Assembly (NCBI RefSeq): GCF_033568475.1
Contig: NC_133123.1
Location: forward strand, 682,001-746,000
Source: Henckelia pumila
Lineage: Eukaryota; Streptophyta; Magnoliopsida; Lamiales; Gesneriaceae
Reading direction: 5' to 3'
Length of the DNA: 64,000 nt
The translations under genes were made by a program, and so were the position numbers. The notes under the pieces were generated by a model that was not told the origin of the DNA, did not search any database, and saw only the letters and a program-made list of their open reading frames with translations. This document shows positions 35,964-47,185 of the stretch, piece by piece (position 1 is the first letter of the stretch; every line of letters starts with the position of its first letter).

Positions 35964-37134
35964 ATGGCTTTCCAATTCAGAAAAATAATTTTTCTTGCAT
36001 TTGTGTCTGTTCTTGGGATGTATTCATCTCTGGCAACATCTAGAAGCGTTCCAGGCGGAAACATGGCGGAGAGACACGAGCAATGGATGAAGCAACATGG
36101 TCGTGTATACAACGACGAAGTCGAGAAGGCCAAGAGATTCAAAATATTCAAGCACAATGTGCACTTCATCGAATCTTTTAACCTCAACGAAACTAAGTCT
36201 TACAAACTTGCCGTCAATGAATTCGCAGATCTTTCAAACGAAGAGTTTCGTGCTTCCCGCGGTGGATACAGGAGATCATCCCCCCACAAAACATTTTCCA
36301 CCAACTTTAGACATGAAAATGTGACTGCAATTCCCGCAAGCCTTGACTGGAGGAAAAAAAGAGCTGTTACTGCTGTGAAGAATCAATTTACCTGCGGTGA
36401 GATTTTCCTTATATTAACTCATGATTTTTCCTTGATCTTCTAACGTTGGACTTTGGTTGACTGCCTAACATTTTTATTTTCCTAGATAACAATTGAAATC
36501 TCTAAGTAGAAAATTCATGCATGCATACACAACACATGCAGGGTCTTGCTGGGCATTTTCAGCAGTTGCAGCCACGGAAGGAATCAACGGGATTAAAACA
36601 GGCAAACTAGTATCATTGTCCGAACAAGAAATCATGGATTGTGATTTCAACAAGATGAATCAGGGGTGCCGCGGAGGTTATATAAACGAAGCGTTCAAAT
36701 TCATAATTCACCAAGGCCTCTCAACAGAAGCCAACTATCCATACAAAGGAGAAAAAGGCAAGTGTAACAGCAAAAAAGAATCCTCAAGAGTGGCAAAGGT
36801 CACGGGATTTGAAAATGTGCGGTTTAAAGACGAGTCGGCATTACTCAAGGCGGTGGCAAAGCAACCTGTATCTGTGGCCATTGATGCCAGAGGACTGGCT
36901 TTCCAGTTTTTCACAGGTGGCATATATACTGGTGAGTGTGGAACTGATCTAGATCATGGTGTCACAGTTGTTGGATACGGAAAAAGCAAGACCGGGAAAA
37001 AATATTGGCTTGTGAAGAACTCTTGGGGCACAGAATGGGGCGAAGGCGGATATGTGAAGTTTGAGAGAGATGTTCGTGCTAAGGAAGGGCTTTGCGGGAT
37101 AGCCATGGAAGCCTCATATCCGGTTATTGATTGA
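35964..37134 (+). CDS. Papain-family cysteine protease (SAG39-type), copy 3, intact
   Basis: Exons 35964-36396 and 36542-37134 (145-bp intron) give 341 residues, one fewer than copy 2 in the propeptide (SPHKT against SPHDKT). The layout is signal peptide, ERFNIN propeptide ([15 protein letters not shown]) and C1A domain with Cys147, His283 and Asn304. It shares NQFTCGSCW with copy 2. The GCNGG motif has become GCRGG, followed by YINEAF instead of FMNEAF, and EQELVDCD reads EQEIMDCD. These changes lie near the substrate cleft, so specificity may differ from copy 2 (inference). High identity in exons, promoter and 3' flank shows a recent duplication. Expected secreted or vacuolar enzyme. Confidence 0.94.
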
Positions 37135-38237
37135 AACAACCATTTTTTATGCATACAATGTGAGGTGCATGCTCCAACTCATCAGACTATATGAACTCGC
37201 ATTAAATGATCATTCTGCATGCGACTATCAAATTCAGATAATTAATTAAATGTTATCTTAATTATTCAATATACTGGAGCCAGTTTTTTTCATTGTATGA
37301 TAAATCTTGCATGGAGTTTATCAGCAGATATAAGCACAATCATCCATCGTCATGAGAAATTGAGAATCTTCAACAAATTAAATTAATTAATAGATAGCCA
37401 AACATTTTCCGACATGATAAAAATTTGTCGGGGGGTTGGATCAGACATGAGAAAGGATCAATAAATGAAAATTAAAATTTGGGGGACATATATGGATGGC
37501 AATTAAGAATTAAATAAAACAAATTGGATGGCTTAAATTAAAACTAGCTAGTGGATGGACACACACTTTTGTGTGTAAGTTAATACATGAATATTATATG
37601 TGGTACATATATATTTTGTTTTTCAAGTTTAATTATGATATTTACAAAAAATATGGCATTATATTTAGTAATATTATTTTTCTATAATTATTAAATATGA
37701 AAATTTAACACTATATAATATGAAATAAAAATATAAAACAAATAATGAATTATTAATAAATAAAGCATAAAAGTTTTCTTCTTTTGAGAAAGTTCAATCG
37801 AAGAACAAAATCGTCTAATTAATTTGTGATAGCTAGATAAATTTGGAGTTAGGTGTAAAAAACTAATGAAAAAATAATATTTTTATATATCTCAAAAAAC
37901 GAATACAGAGATGTTTATATACAACAAAAAAATCGAAGAAAGTTGAAGTTTACAAATAATAAGAAAACATAATATACAAAATATATACAATATATTTTAA
38001 TAGGCCCCTCAAGATGGTGAGCTCTTAGAAACACAAATCTTGAAACATAAGAGACGAAGGCTAGCTAGAACCATAAATCGGCTTTGTTAAGGCATCATTA
38101 ATAAATCTTGATTCAATTTCTTAGCCATTAATATTGTTTCAACTCACTAAAATTTAATTGTTAAAAATATTTTAATACTATTTATAAGAACACGCATCCA
38201 TGTTATGTAGCATTATGGCTAGTTATTATAAAATTAA
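37135..38237. other. Spacer 3' of protease copy 3
   Basis: The first 250 bases match the 3' flank of copy 2 (for example 'aatgttatcttaattattca'), so the duplicated unit extends past the gene. The rest is AT-rich without a recognised gene. Confidence 0.5.
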
Positions 38238-38540
38238 GGGAAAATTGCATTTTTGGTTGTAATTTTGTCACTTTGCGATTTTGGTCCTTTATGTTTTCAT
38301 GTGTCAGTTTTAATTCACTATCTTTATATTTTTTTTGACAATTTTAGTCATTTTTTCGATGTGACACCATTGCAGTGTTTATGTGGAGCTGATGTGTATA
38401 GTGTCACGTAAGCATTTTTAAAGAAAAAAGACTGAAATTGGCAAGAATCGGAACATGTAGGACTAAAACTGAATTATGAAAACATAGAGAACCAAAATCG
38501 CAAAATGACAAACATAAAAGACCAAAATTGCAGTTTTTCC
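38238..38540. mobile_element. Mutator-like MITE with GGGAAAATTGC ends, copy 1 (303 bp)
   Basis: Left GGGAAAATTGCATTTTTGGT and right (reversed) GGAAAAACTGCAATTTTGGT form inverted ends. The flanks TAAAATTAA (38229-38237) and TAAAATTGA (38541-38549) match at 8 of 9 bases. The centre carries 'gtgtatagtgtcacgtaagc'. Related copies are at 60425-60739 and 63238-63549. Confidence 0.8.
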
Positions 38541-38945
38541 TAAAATTGATAATAGTACCAAGGATAATGAATTAATCTCCAACAATCAATCTAATTGTAT
38601 TACCCTAGTTTTAGTTTGTATGACGATTCCAGTTTTCTTTCTTTGGATAAAGTGAGGATATCCCGATCGGGAGAGAGGAAATATATCCCCATATATAACT
38701 AGAGTTGGGAAAATTGACAAAATTTTCGACCCTTTTTGATTTCTAACATGTTTTCGTCCCGAATTTTTTCCGACCCGAGTGGTCGGGATTGAGATTGGGA
38801 TTGAGATTGGAATCGGGATCAACAATTCGAACCGACCCGATCCGATCCAAATATATTAATAATATTTTTTAATTAAAAAGATAGAAATTTTTTTTTATAT
38901 TTATATGTTTTAATATTAATGTTTTATAACTCACAAAAAATCCTA

Positions 38946-39087
38946 TGAGACGGTCTCAAAGGTCATTTTTTTAGACGGGTCTCTTATATGGGTTATCCAT
39001 TAAAAAGTATTAAATTTATGCCAAAAGTATTACTTATTATTATAAATATGGGTAGGATTGACCCGTCTCACGGATGAAACTGTCTCA
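38946..39087. mobile_element. Palindromic MITE with TGAGACGGTCTCA ends, copy 2
   Basis: Starts TGAGACGGTCTCA and ends CTGTCTCA; the centre (TATATGGGTTATCCATTA; TACTTATTATTATAAATATG) is the reverse complement of that in the copy at 11008-11168. It is about 20 bp shorter, mostly because copy 1 has its end doubled. Confidence 0.7.
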
Positions 39088-39167
39088 CAGGAGTGTTACT
39101 CTTTATAATTATCTATCAAATAATTATTTTTTTTATATTTATATTTATCTGTTTTAATATTAATGTT

Positions 39168-39432
39168 GAGGGTAATTACATACATTACCCATGTGAAATA
39201 TCGAGATTGCTAAAAATCCACTATGAAAAAATAATGATCTACTAGCTCCCTGTGTTTTTTTACTCTTAAGCACATACCTCCCCGTGTTTTCAAAATTTGA
39301 GCATATAACTTCTTGCCCGTACGTATTTTCAGGGATATTTGTGCACAAAATTTGAAAACACAAGAGGTTTATATTCATAAGGAGTTTTTAGCAATTTCAT
39401 GATTTCACAGAGATAGTATATGCAATTATCTC
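39168..39432. mobile_element. Mutator-like MITE with GAGGGTAATTACATA ends (265 bp)
   Basis: Left GAGGGTAATTACATACAT and right (reversed) GAGATAATTGCATATACT continue into further inverted similarity (ATTGCTAAAAATCC / ATTGCTAAAAACTCC). The perfect 9-mer ATTAATGTT flanks it at 39159-39167 and 39433-39441. Confidence 0.78.
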
Positions 39433-40120
39433 ATTAATGTTGAGTTAAAAATTTTCATTTTGTTTTTTTATTATTCTGAATAATTATATGTTTTTTATTG
39501 TATTAACCAAGTAGTTGTTTTAGTTTATTTGTAATCTACTAAGAAGATGTTTTAGTTTTTAATTGTTAATTATATACAAAAAAATTTTAATTTATTTGTA
39601 ATGTACTAAGAAATTGTTTGAGTTTCTTCATAGAATTTTTAAAAAATATATATTTTCATACAATTTTTTTAAAATTTTTTTTTTTCGGGATTACCCCTCG
39701 ATGGGATCCCGAACATTGGGGTCCCGACACTTCTCGGATATAGGATTAGGAGGAAAAAAAATATATTCTTATCGGTACAGCAATCGCGTAAGAGGGTTAT
39801 GGGACCGGTCCTGACCCGATCCTACCCCCACCCAAAAGGGCCATAACTAGCATTTTGGGAGAAAAAGATATTTAATGCAAACTATTTACTTTCACCTTCG
39901 TAACTATAAAGCAAAACAAAAGTAAGTTTGTTTGCAAACACACCAAAGTAGCATTTTCTCCGTCGATAGTCGAAAGCCAATCTTTGTAAGTTGTGCAAAA
40001 CTTACTGCTATTTCCGAGTCATGCCCATGGCAACATCTTAAACTTATAACATGTATAGACACTCAACATGTATCGGCCTTATTGAACTATGCTTTTTTGG
40101 GATTATCATATCTTCAGAAA

Positions 40121-41167
40121 ATGGTTTCCATTCAGACAAGTTGTTTGATCATTTTCATGTCTCTTTTCAAAGAACCATCTCATCAAGCAACATTTCTTAC
40201 ACCAGAAGACCACGAAATGTCCATAAAACACAAGAACTGGATGATTCAAAACAAGAGCAACTATCTGAGCGAGGAGGAGACAGAGAGGCGGTTTAAGATA
40301 TTCAAAGATAACGTAGAATACATAGAAAATTTCAACAGAGACAAAAGTCACACATACGAGCTTGGAATCAACGAATTTGCAGACTTAACGAAAGAAGAGT
40401 TCCACTCCATGTATACAAGAAACTCTATGCCATCATATCGAAGATTTTCTGTGTCAACTAATTTTAGATATGAAAATGTGAGACGAGTACCTTGCAGCCT
40501 TGATTGGAGAGAGCTAGGCGCTGTTACCCCAGTCAAGAACCAAGGAAATTGTGGTTAGCACACACATGCACCCGTATGGTTACATTTAACTAAGCTATAT
40601 ATATTTGATATCGATTACTAATTCGTGCACTATCGAAGGCATTTCTTGGATCAGATCCTGTGTTTTGGAGTCTTTATCGGAGCAGCATATAATAGACTGC
40701 GATGGTGCCTCCAATGGTTGCAAATTAAAGGTGGCAGTATCGAGCATGCATGCCTTTGAATTCGTCAAGCGCAACAAAGGTCTGTCCTCAGATAAAGATT
40801 ATCCCTACCAGAAGAAAGAAGGAACCTGCAAATCTGATAAGCCATCCTCTCTTGCTGCAAAGATCACAGGATACGAACGTGTACCTGCAAACAATGAGAC
40901 CGCTATGCTAATGGCAGTGGCTAATTAATCAACCAGTGAGCGTGCAACTTGACGCAAGTCTCTTACAGTTCTACAAGAGCGGAGTTTTAACAGGTGAATG
41001 TGGAACAAATATCACTCATACGGCAAAAGCGAAGACGGTATTATAAAGTATTGGTTGCTGAAAAATTCTTGTGGGGAAAGGATGGATACATAAGATTGGA
41101 GAGGGATATCGATGAGGTAGTAGGCATGTGTGGCCTAGCTATGTTTCTTACATATCCCACAGCATAA
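40121..41167 (+). pseudogene. Papain-family cysteine protease, copy 4, decayed
   Basis: Exon 1 (40121-40553) still reads as signal peptide, ERFNIN propeptide (RRFKIFKDNVEYIENFN) and mature start (VPCSLDWRELGAVTPVKNQG), with donor GTTAGC. Exon 2 has lost the block with the catalytic Cys: the reading passes from an IEG-like phrase directly to SLSEQHIIDCDG, where GSCWAFSA should precede it. Further right, the frame stops just after the phrase AMLMAVAN (stop at 40926), about six residues around VGYG are missing, and the frame shifts before a recognisable C-terminal remnant (GMCGLAMFLTYPTA) with stop at 41165-41167. The upstream in-frame ATG at 39932 gives an unlikely leader and is not used. More diverged than copies 1-3, so it is an older duplicate. 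Unlikely to yield a protease. Confidence 0.9.
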
Positions 41168-42435
41168 ACTTCGTGGAGCATATGATATTTTTATTCATAA
41201 TCAACAAATCTTAGAATACAAAAACTCACGTATTATCGAGCAGTACTTCAGTTTCTGCCCCCCACACAAGTTTTTTGTATCACAAAAATCTTGACACTTC
41301 ATATATAATAATATAAATATGAGAAGCAATTTCCGTGCACATGAACATTCAAATAAGAATATTAATCAAAATCATGCATGTGTAACTATTGACCTTATTC
41401 TTCTTAATTATAATTTCATTTCAACTATTTTATTAGAAATTTAATTAAGTATTATTATAATAAGAGGACACAACATCGATTAATTAATTACCAAATAAAT
41501 CCACACTCATGTGTCAATTGTTTAATTTAAATGCACTCCTTTGATTTTAACAAATAAACGTATAATATCTGTTCTACAGTTCTCCTAATAAATCTTTGAC
41601 TTTGAAACAAATCGTAATAAAAATAAAAATAAAAAATCAAGTATATTTTGGATTTTTTTATCTTAATTTATTTCTTACTATAAATCTTTTATTAGAATTT
41701 TCCGAATCCTATACAATATTGATTTATTAAAATCATTTATTTATTTTATAGACTATTCATCTGACACAATTCAAACTTCTTCAATATATAATGAAATAAA
41801 ATCTTTCATCTATCATATATTTTAATTATAAACTTATAAAGCAATTATCAAATAAATTTGCATAAACAATTATATAAATGCCATGATAATAAAATTTAAA
41901 ATATAAGAATAAAATATATTATCATACTAAAATGAAATAATAAATGAAGTTGATAAAACAATGAGCTGCCGAATTAAATTCACATTAATTCAACATTTTA
42001 TGGGTGGGATCGCCTGTAGTATAGATCTAATTATCACCATTAGTCCAAACATGTGATATTCATATTTAATCTCACATAAAAATAAATTTAATTTAATGAT
42101 AGTCATTAGATTTATCACGAGAATAATACTCTCAAGGTAGGTGAACTAAACCCGTCTTTTCAATCTTAATTATAGACCAAAATTAATTATGAATGGACAA
42201 TAAATTGCCATAAAATGGAAAGTTACAAAGTGAATAAATGGCAGAATTAATTTATGAAGTCAAAGTCAACTGGAATCAAAATAAATATGGCATGGGCGTT
42301 AAAATTTGCACCTGAATCGTTGCATTATGTGAATATCGCATTAACGATACGGTGATTGCTGTAATGAGGTCAATATCACTGAGATTTTCGATTTTATTGG
42401 TTTTCTTTTCTTGGACCAGATTTTCCCTTTTATCT
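41168..42435. other. AT-rich spacer upstream of the TBL gene
   Basis: No gene or clear element is seen in about 1.3 kb. The right 150 bases contain the TBL promoter. Confidence 0.5.
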
Positions 42436-42441
42436 TATAAA
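42436..42441 (+). promoter_or_regulatory. TATA box of the TBL gene
   Basis: TATAAA lies 45 bases before the ATG, implying a short leader. Confidence 0.6.
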
Positions 42442-42480
42442 CACCTCTTGTAGAACTCAAATCTGAATTGCAAGAGAGGG

Positions 42481-44528
42481 ATGGAGTTTAAGTTCCAATA
42501 CTTGTTAAAAACTTTCATCGGAATAGTCCTATTTGCAAGCAATTTCATGCAAAATGTGAGTAATTTTGCAGAAGCAAAGGAGTGCGATTGGTTTACTGGA
42601 CATTGGGAGATTGATAATTCATATCCGCTATACGATTCATCAAGTTGCCCTTTTATAGATTCACAATTCGATTGCCAAAAGTTTGGAAGACCTGATACCG
42701 AGTACCTAAGTTACTCTTGGAAACCCCACTCATGCAACTTACCAAGGTATTTGTACTTCTTTTTAATTCGCAAAATCAAATTAGACTCTATAAAAAATTT
42801 TTGTTGAGTTCAATAACATGTTACATATGTTAATTAAATTATGTTTATATTCCCTTTTAAAATTATCAGTCAGTCACACATAGCACACACATAACTTGTT
42901 GATAAATTTTATGCACAAATCGGCCAACATAACAATGTAAGAGACTCGGTGAATTTTATCTTGGCTATAGATTTGATGGTGCGGAGTTCTTGAAAAGATG
43001 GAAAGGGAAAAATATAATGTTTGTTGGTGACTCCCTAAGTTTAAATCAGTGGAGTTCTTTAGCCTGTTTGCTACATGCTGCGGTTCCCAAGGCGAAGACT
43101 ACCTTCACAAGAAAAGGCCCAATATCTAAAATCACATTCGAGGTCAGATTGCTTCTTTTGTCGATTCAACCTTGCGTTGCTCTCTCACAGGCCATGAATA
43201 TGTAATCAAGATGAATCAATTATGTGCAGGATAATCAAGTGACCATATTTCTGTACCGGACACCATACTTGGTAGATATAGTGCAAGAATCGGTGGGACG
43301 AGTCCTAAAAGTGGACTCGATTCAACAAGGAAATGCATGGAGAGGGATGGATATGTTGATATTCAATACATGGCACTGGTGGACACACAGTGGAAGTTCT
43401 CAACCGTAAGATCTGACTTTTAATCAGAGGGTGATATCATGCATTAATGAACTTTTAGCCGAATTCAATATGCATGCGAATGCGATAGGAAGTTTTGCTT
43501 TAAAAGAATACAAATTTATTCACCTCATGAAAATAGCGTGCCAGAAGAAAATAAAGAATAGGCAGAAATAGTCACCACTCTAATAAATAATTATCATCTA
43601 TTCAATCTCCATATTCTATTCATGAAATTGCAGGTGGGATTTTGTGCAAGATGGTTCCAACATAACCAAAGATATGGACCGTCTAGTCGCATTTTCAAAG
43701 GGCTTGAGCACTTGGGGTAAATGGGTTGATCAGAATGTGAATCCTTCTAAAACAAAAGTATTCTTTCAGGGGATTTCTCCCACGCACTATCTGTATGTCA
43801 TCTGCCACAGCTTTCAAATTATATATTTTTTTACTTTTTTGTTTATGTTTCTAGGACGTACCCGACATTCCATTTGATTGGTAACTAAAATAGATGTAAA
43901 CAGAATGCATGGTATCCCCAGAGCGGGGAGGATCAGCTTAAAAAATTAATTGAAAAAAAAAATGAAAGAAACAGATGTTACATGTGTGGAGCAAGCCTTT
44001 TACTACTATGGCCTTTTTACATAAAATGTGTCATTTCATAGTTTAAATTCTCATGAAACCATAGTAGCAAAAGGCTTACAAGTTACAACATTGCGATATT
44101 TGCCTACACAATCAGATTTCAGAGGAAAAATGAAACTATCTCTCATCCTTTCGACGGGAGTAAGGGAAAAACACTATGCATAAAATAATCTTCATCAACG
44201 GTTTGGTCGCGGTTTCAAAACCAAATTAATCATGTCAAACAGGGGAAATGAATGGGGTTCAAAATCAAACTGTGGTGGAGAGCAACAACCAATTAATGGA
44301 TCAACATATCCAGGAGGGACACCACCAGCAGTCAAGGTCTTAAAGAAAGTACTGAACACACTGAGACAACCAGTTTACCTGCTTGATGTGACAACTCTCT
44401 CACAGCTAAGGAAAGATGGTCACCCTTCTAAATACAGTGAACATCCTGGTATGGATTGCAGCCACTGGTGCCTCCCCGGGTTGCCTGATACGTGGAACCA
44501 GCTTCTGTATGCCAGCACTCGTGAGTGA
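42481..44528 (+). CDS. TRICHOME BIREFRINGENCE-LIKE (PMR5/TBL) polysaccharide O-acyltransferase
   Basis: Five exons: 42481-42746, 42971-43142, 43230-43405, 43634-43792, 44243-44528, all with GT-AG borders; 352 residues. An N-terminal hydrophobic segment ([15 protein letters not shown]) acts as signal or anchor. The TBL domain ([18 protein letters not shown], about 34-90) is followed by the esterase-like domain with the GDS motif ([12 protein letters not shown], Ser110) and the C-terminal DxxH motif (DCSHWCLPG, Asp329 and His332). Conserved Cys residues are kept. TBL proteins sit in the Golgi and acetylate xylan, mannan, xyloglucan or pectin. The short single-domain form resembles the TBL37-43 group, but that is from memory and the substrate is not known. 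The last intron (450 bp) contains an inverted repeat. Confidence 0.92.
43985..44095. repeat. Inverted repeat in the last TBL intron
   Basis: AAGCCTTTTACTACTATGG at about 43994-44012 is the reverse complement, with one mismatch, of CCATAGTAGCAAAAGGCTT at about 44068-44086. About 55 bases lie between, and weaker pairing continues outward. It could be a small MITE end-pair or a foldback hairpin. Confidence 0.6.
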
Positions 44529-45301
44529 GAAGGATCAACAAACAAATAATAGATAATTATGTGCCCATACATTTCTTTAAGATGTATCATGGAAAGTGAT
44601 TACTGGGTCAACAAGATAATTTGAGTCACCCCAATCAAAATTTTTTGTTTACCAAATTTCATTCTCTGATATATTGAGACTAGGGTTGCAATTTATCCAT
44701 TAGTAGTACTGGACCACTTAGGTAAACAAACACTTATAGTAAACTTTAGTGAGAACAAAACCCCTCAGTTGCTAATGTCAGGAATTTACTGAAGAAATAA
44801 GCATCAATCTAGTTGAAAATCAATAATCTTTCGATCAACAGATTTTAAACTTGCTTGAAAAAGCTAAAACTCATTACCAAAGTTCACTGTGTAGCGAATG
44901 CAGTCAGATGGACCAAAGAACACTTGTTCACTATTATTTTAACTATCCTAGCTTCCTGCAGGATATGAGGTCACATCGAAATTTTGATCTGATTTTAGCG
45001 GAGAAGCACAAAGCTGACCAAAACAAATAACTTGAGCCGGAGATAATTTAGCCGATAAGATGGATATATATTGGACCTCCCCAGATTTATTCTATACTGA
45101 AATTGAGTAATATTTCTGATAGGAAAGTAGCATGAACAACACTAAAAAAATATTCACAGGAGAATATAGTTAAATCAATTATACATAATCTAAAAAAAGA
45201 GCAACAAGAAAGAAGAAACTGTGAATTGATATCGGTGCATTTGATGTGTTGGAGAGGATTAAAAGAAATACCAACCATTTAGAACTGATTGCCACAGAAA
45301 T
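44529..45301. other. Convergent spacer between the TBL and Lin0512 genes
   Basis: The two genes point toward each other here, so this contains both 3' UTRs. No other feature is seen. Confidence 0.5.
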
Positions 45302-46325
45302 TTAGTAACCAACATAAACGGCTGCGTTTACAATGTAGCAGTCATCATTTTTATCTCCCATTTCTTCAACGTGCACACCACTTGAGCATATCAGTCCACC
45401 ATCCACAACCTCGACATTTGTTATCTTTCCACTATGCATGGTGATTCAATCAAAGATGCTCAATTACACACAAAGTTTGCGTTTTTAACCCCATAAATGA
45501 AGTCCAAGATACTTACTAAGGGAAAATTGACTTGACCTTCTCGATGTCCAATAAGTGTTGAAGCGATCGTGGAACTCCCAATTTAATCTGAAGCTTCATC
45601 TCACCGAAGGAAATACCAGGTATGGAACCTGAATCCAGCAAACCAGAAATATATACTCCAGTAGATAAGAAAGCTGAGCAATTTTATAGACGAAGAGGAA
45701 ATACTTCAACATGATACAAGAGAAACCCACAATGAACAAGTCCATAACTACTCAGTCCCGGAGTTACACCGAAAGCAAGAAGGTAACCTAAATTTCAATA
45801 CAAGCATCTCGCTAACAATTCCTTCAATGGTAATTGTAAAAATTCTTGCCAAATTTAGGTTACCTCTTCTGAATGCCGGAATCGAATTAGAAGAAATGGC
45901 ATCTCTGCAAGCCCTCATAGCCGCTGATGTTATATCCTGCCTGTTTTTCGATCAACGCCTCTTAAAATTCGGATAATATTTTTCGTCCAACAAAAATACA
46001 TGATAGTATCGCGTGAATCTGTGTGCGCGTGAGATAGAGGGCGGGAAAAGGGGAATTACCCATGTTGATCGTAGCCGACACCCATTTCTACAAACAAGAG
46101 CTTGATCGAAGAATTAGGCACTGCTTCAACAGCTTTAGATGTACTTTGCTCACTGTCCATGGAAGATCCAATAACTGTAATCCGGCGCGAGAGGAATTTT
46201 GGTTTCTTGTTTGCCGGTGCAAGATTGTAACTTGAATGCGGAAGTGGGGTGAAATCGAACGGCAGGCGGCTACTGAGGGCAGAACTCATAAATTGGGACT
46301 TAGCAGCGAAGGTTCCAATGCTCAT
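45302..46325 (-). CDS. Lin0512-family protein, probably plastid-targeted
   Basis: Four exons on the minus strand: 46060-46325, 45864-45940, 45517-45628, 45302-45431; phases agree and give 194 residues. The first about 70 residues are Ser/Arg/Lys-rich with few acids (MSIGTFAAKSQFMSSALSSR), like a chloroplast transit peptide. The rest matches the small Lin0512 family (PF09585, by memory) found in bacteria and plants, with phrases LLFVEMGVGYDQHGQDIT, AAMRACRDAISSNSIPA, LQIKLGVPRSLQ, 'FPYGKITNVEVVDGGL' and a C-terminal VNAAVYVGY. No biochemical role is established that I know of. The bacterial family and transit-like start suggest a plastid ancestry (inference). The last acceptor is TAG, preceded by a weak pyrimidine tract. 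Confidence 0.85.
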
Positions 46326-47185
46326 TTTTCACCAACTTTATAAGACTCGGCTCTAAAGGCCTACATGGTTTGAATCTTGTAGTCCACCTTACATCGTCTC
46401 GATTATTTTATTCCTCAAAATAAATCATATTTCGATGTTCGTAACTTCTAAAAAATAAGAATTTGTAGGTTTTCTTTTTTTAAAAAAAAAATTTAAAAAT
46501 TTGTTAAGCAATTTGTGTGAATCTCTGGAGTGTTTATAACTTCTAAAAATAAGTATATGTAGATTTTTTTTGTCACAAATTTGTTAACAAAAAATACATA
46601 ATAACTTAGTTTTAGAGTTTGAAAATATTATCATTATATATTTAGTGTCCGTAAAAAATAATATATTTTCATAAATCGAATCAAATTCGAATTTTTTCTC
46701 GCAAAATTGATCCATATATAATATCATCTGATAAATATTTTTTATTTTATTGGAAACTTTATGTTGTTAATTCCGCTCAATTCTAGTACGTGCAATGCCA
46801 TTGTAATTAGTATGTCCTAATCACAATTTTCTTGATCATATTAAAATCTCATTTCGTGGTGTACCTTGTACTGAATATATACTGATTATATTACATGTAA
46901 TCGGTTCCAAAAATTATAGCAATTTTAGTTTTGCTAATTCCAAGTATAAGCTTACGTAGTCAATAAATGTATACCAAACAAAGTTCTTTGACATTCTTGG
47001 TAATTTGATGCAACATTATTGTAAAGATATCATCTTGGAGCTCGAAACAAGCAAACTTGTTCTTCCCCATCTTAGCTAGTTAAGAAACTGGCCATATTAT
47101 AAGTAGCGGAAAAATCTTGATTGAACTGTAACATTGTGGCTATATAGTCTGAAACTTGGATCAGGGATTCAGGCCACGTTAGATA
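46326..47185. other. Spacer between the Lin0512 and CLE genes
   Basis: Contains the promoter of the Lin0512 gene at its left end and the 3' UTR of the CLE gene at its right. Otherwise AT-rich with no recognised element. Confidence 0.5.

Larger units (their letters stand above)
38703..39842. mobile_element. Possible hAT-like element with two MITEs inside
   Basis: ATAACTAG occurs at 38695-38702 and 39843-39850, an 8-bp duplication fitting hAT. The ends (AGTTGGGAAAATTG; CACCCAAAAGGGCC) are only weakly inverted. Both arms contain 'gacccgatcc'-type and 'gggatt' modules in opposite senses. MITEs at 38946-39087 and 39168-39432 lie inside and are younger. The boundary call rests mainly on the flanking 8-mers. 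Confidence 0.5.

Noticed and set aside
39932-40120. Earlier start for protease copy 4
   Set aside because: The extra 63 residues have no signal-peptide form; the ATG at 40121 gives the family's normal leader.
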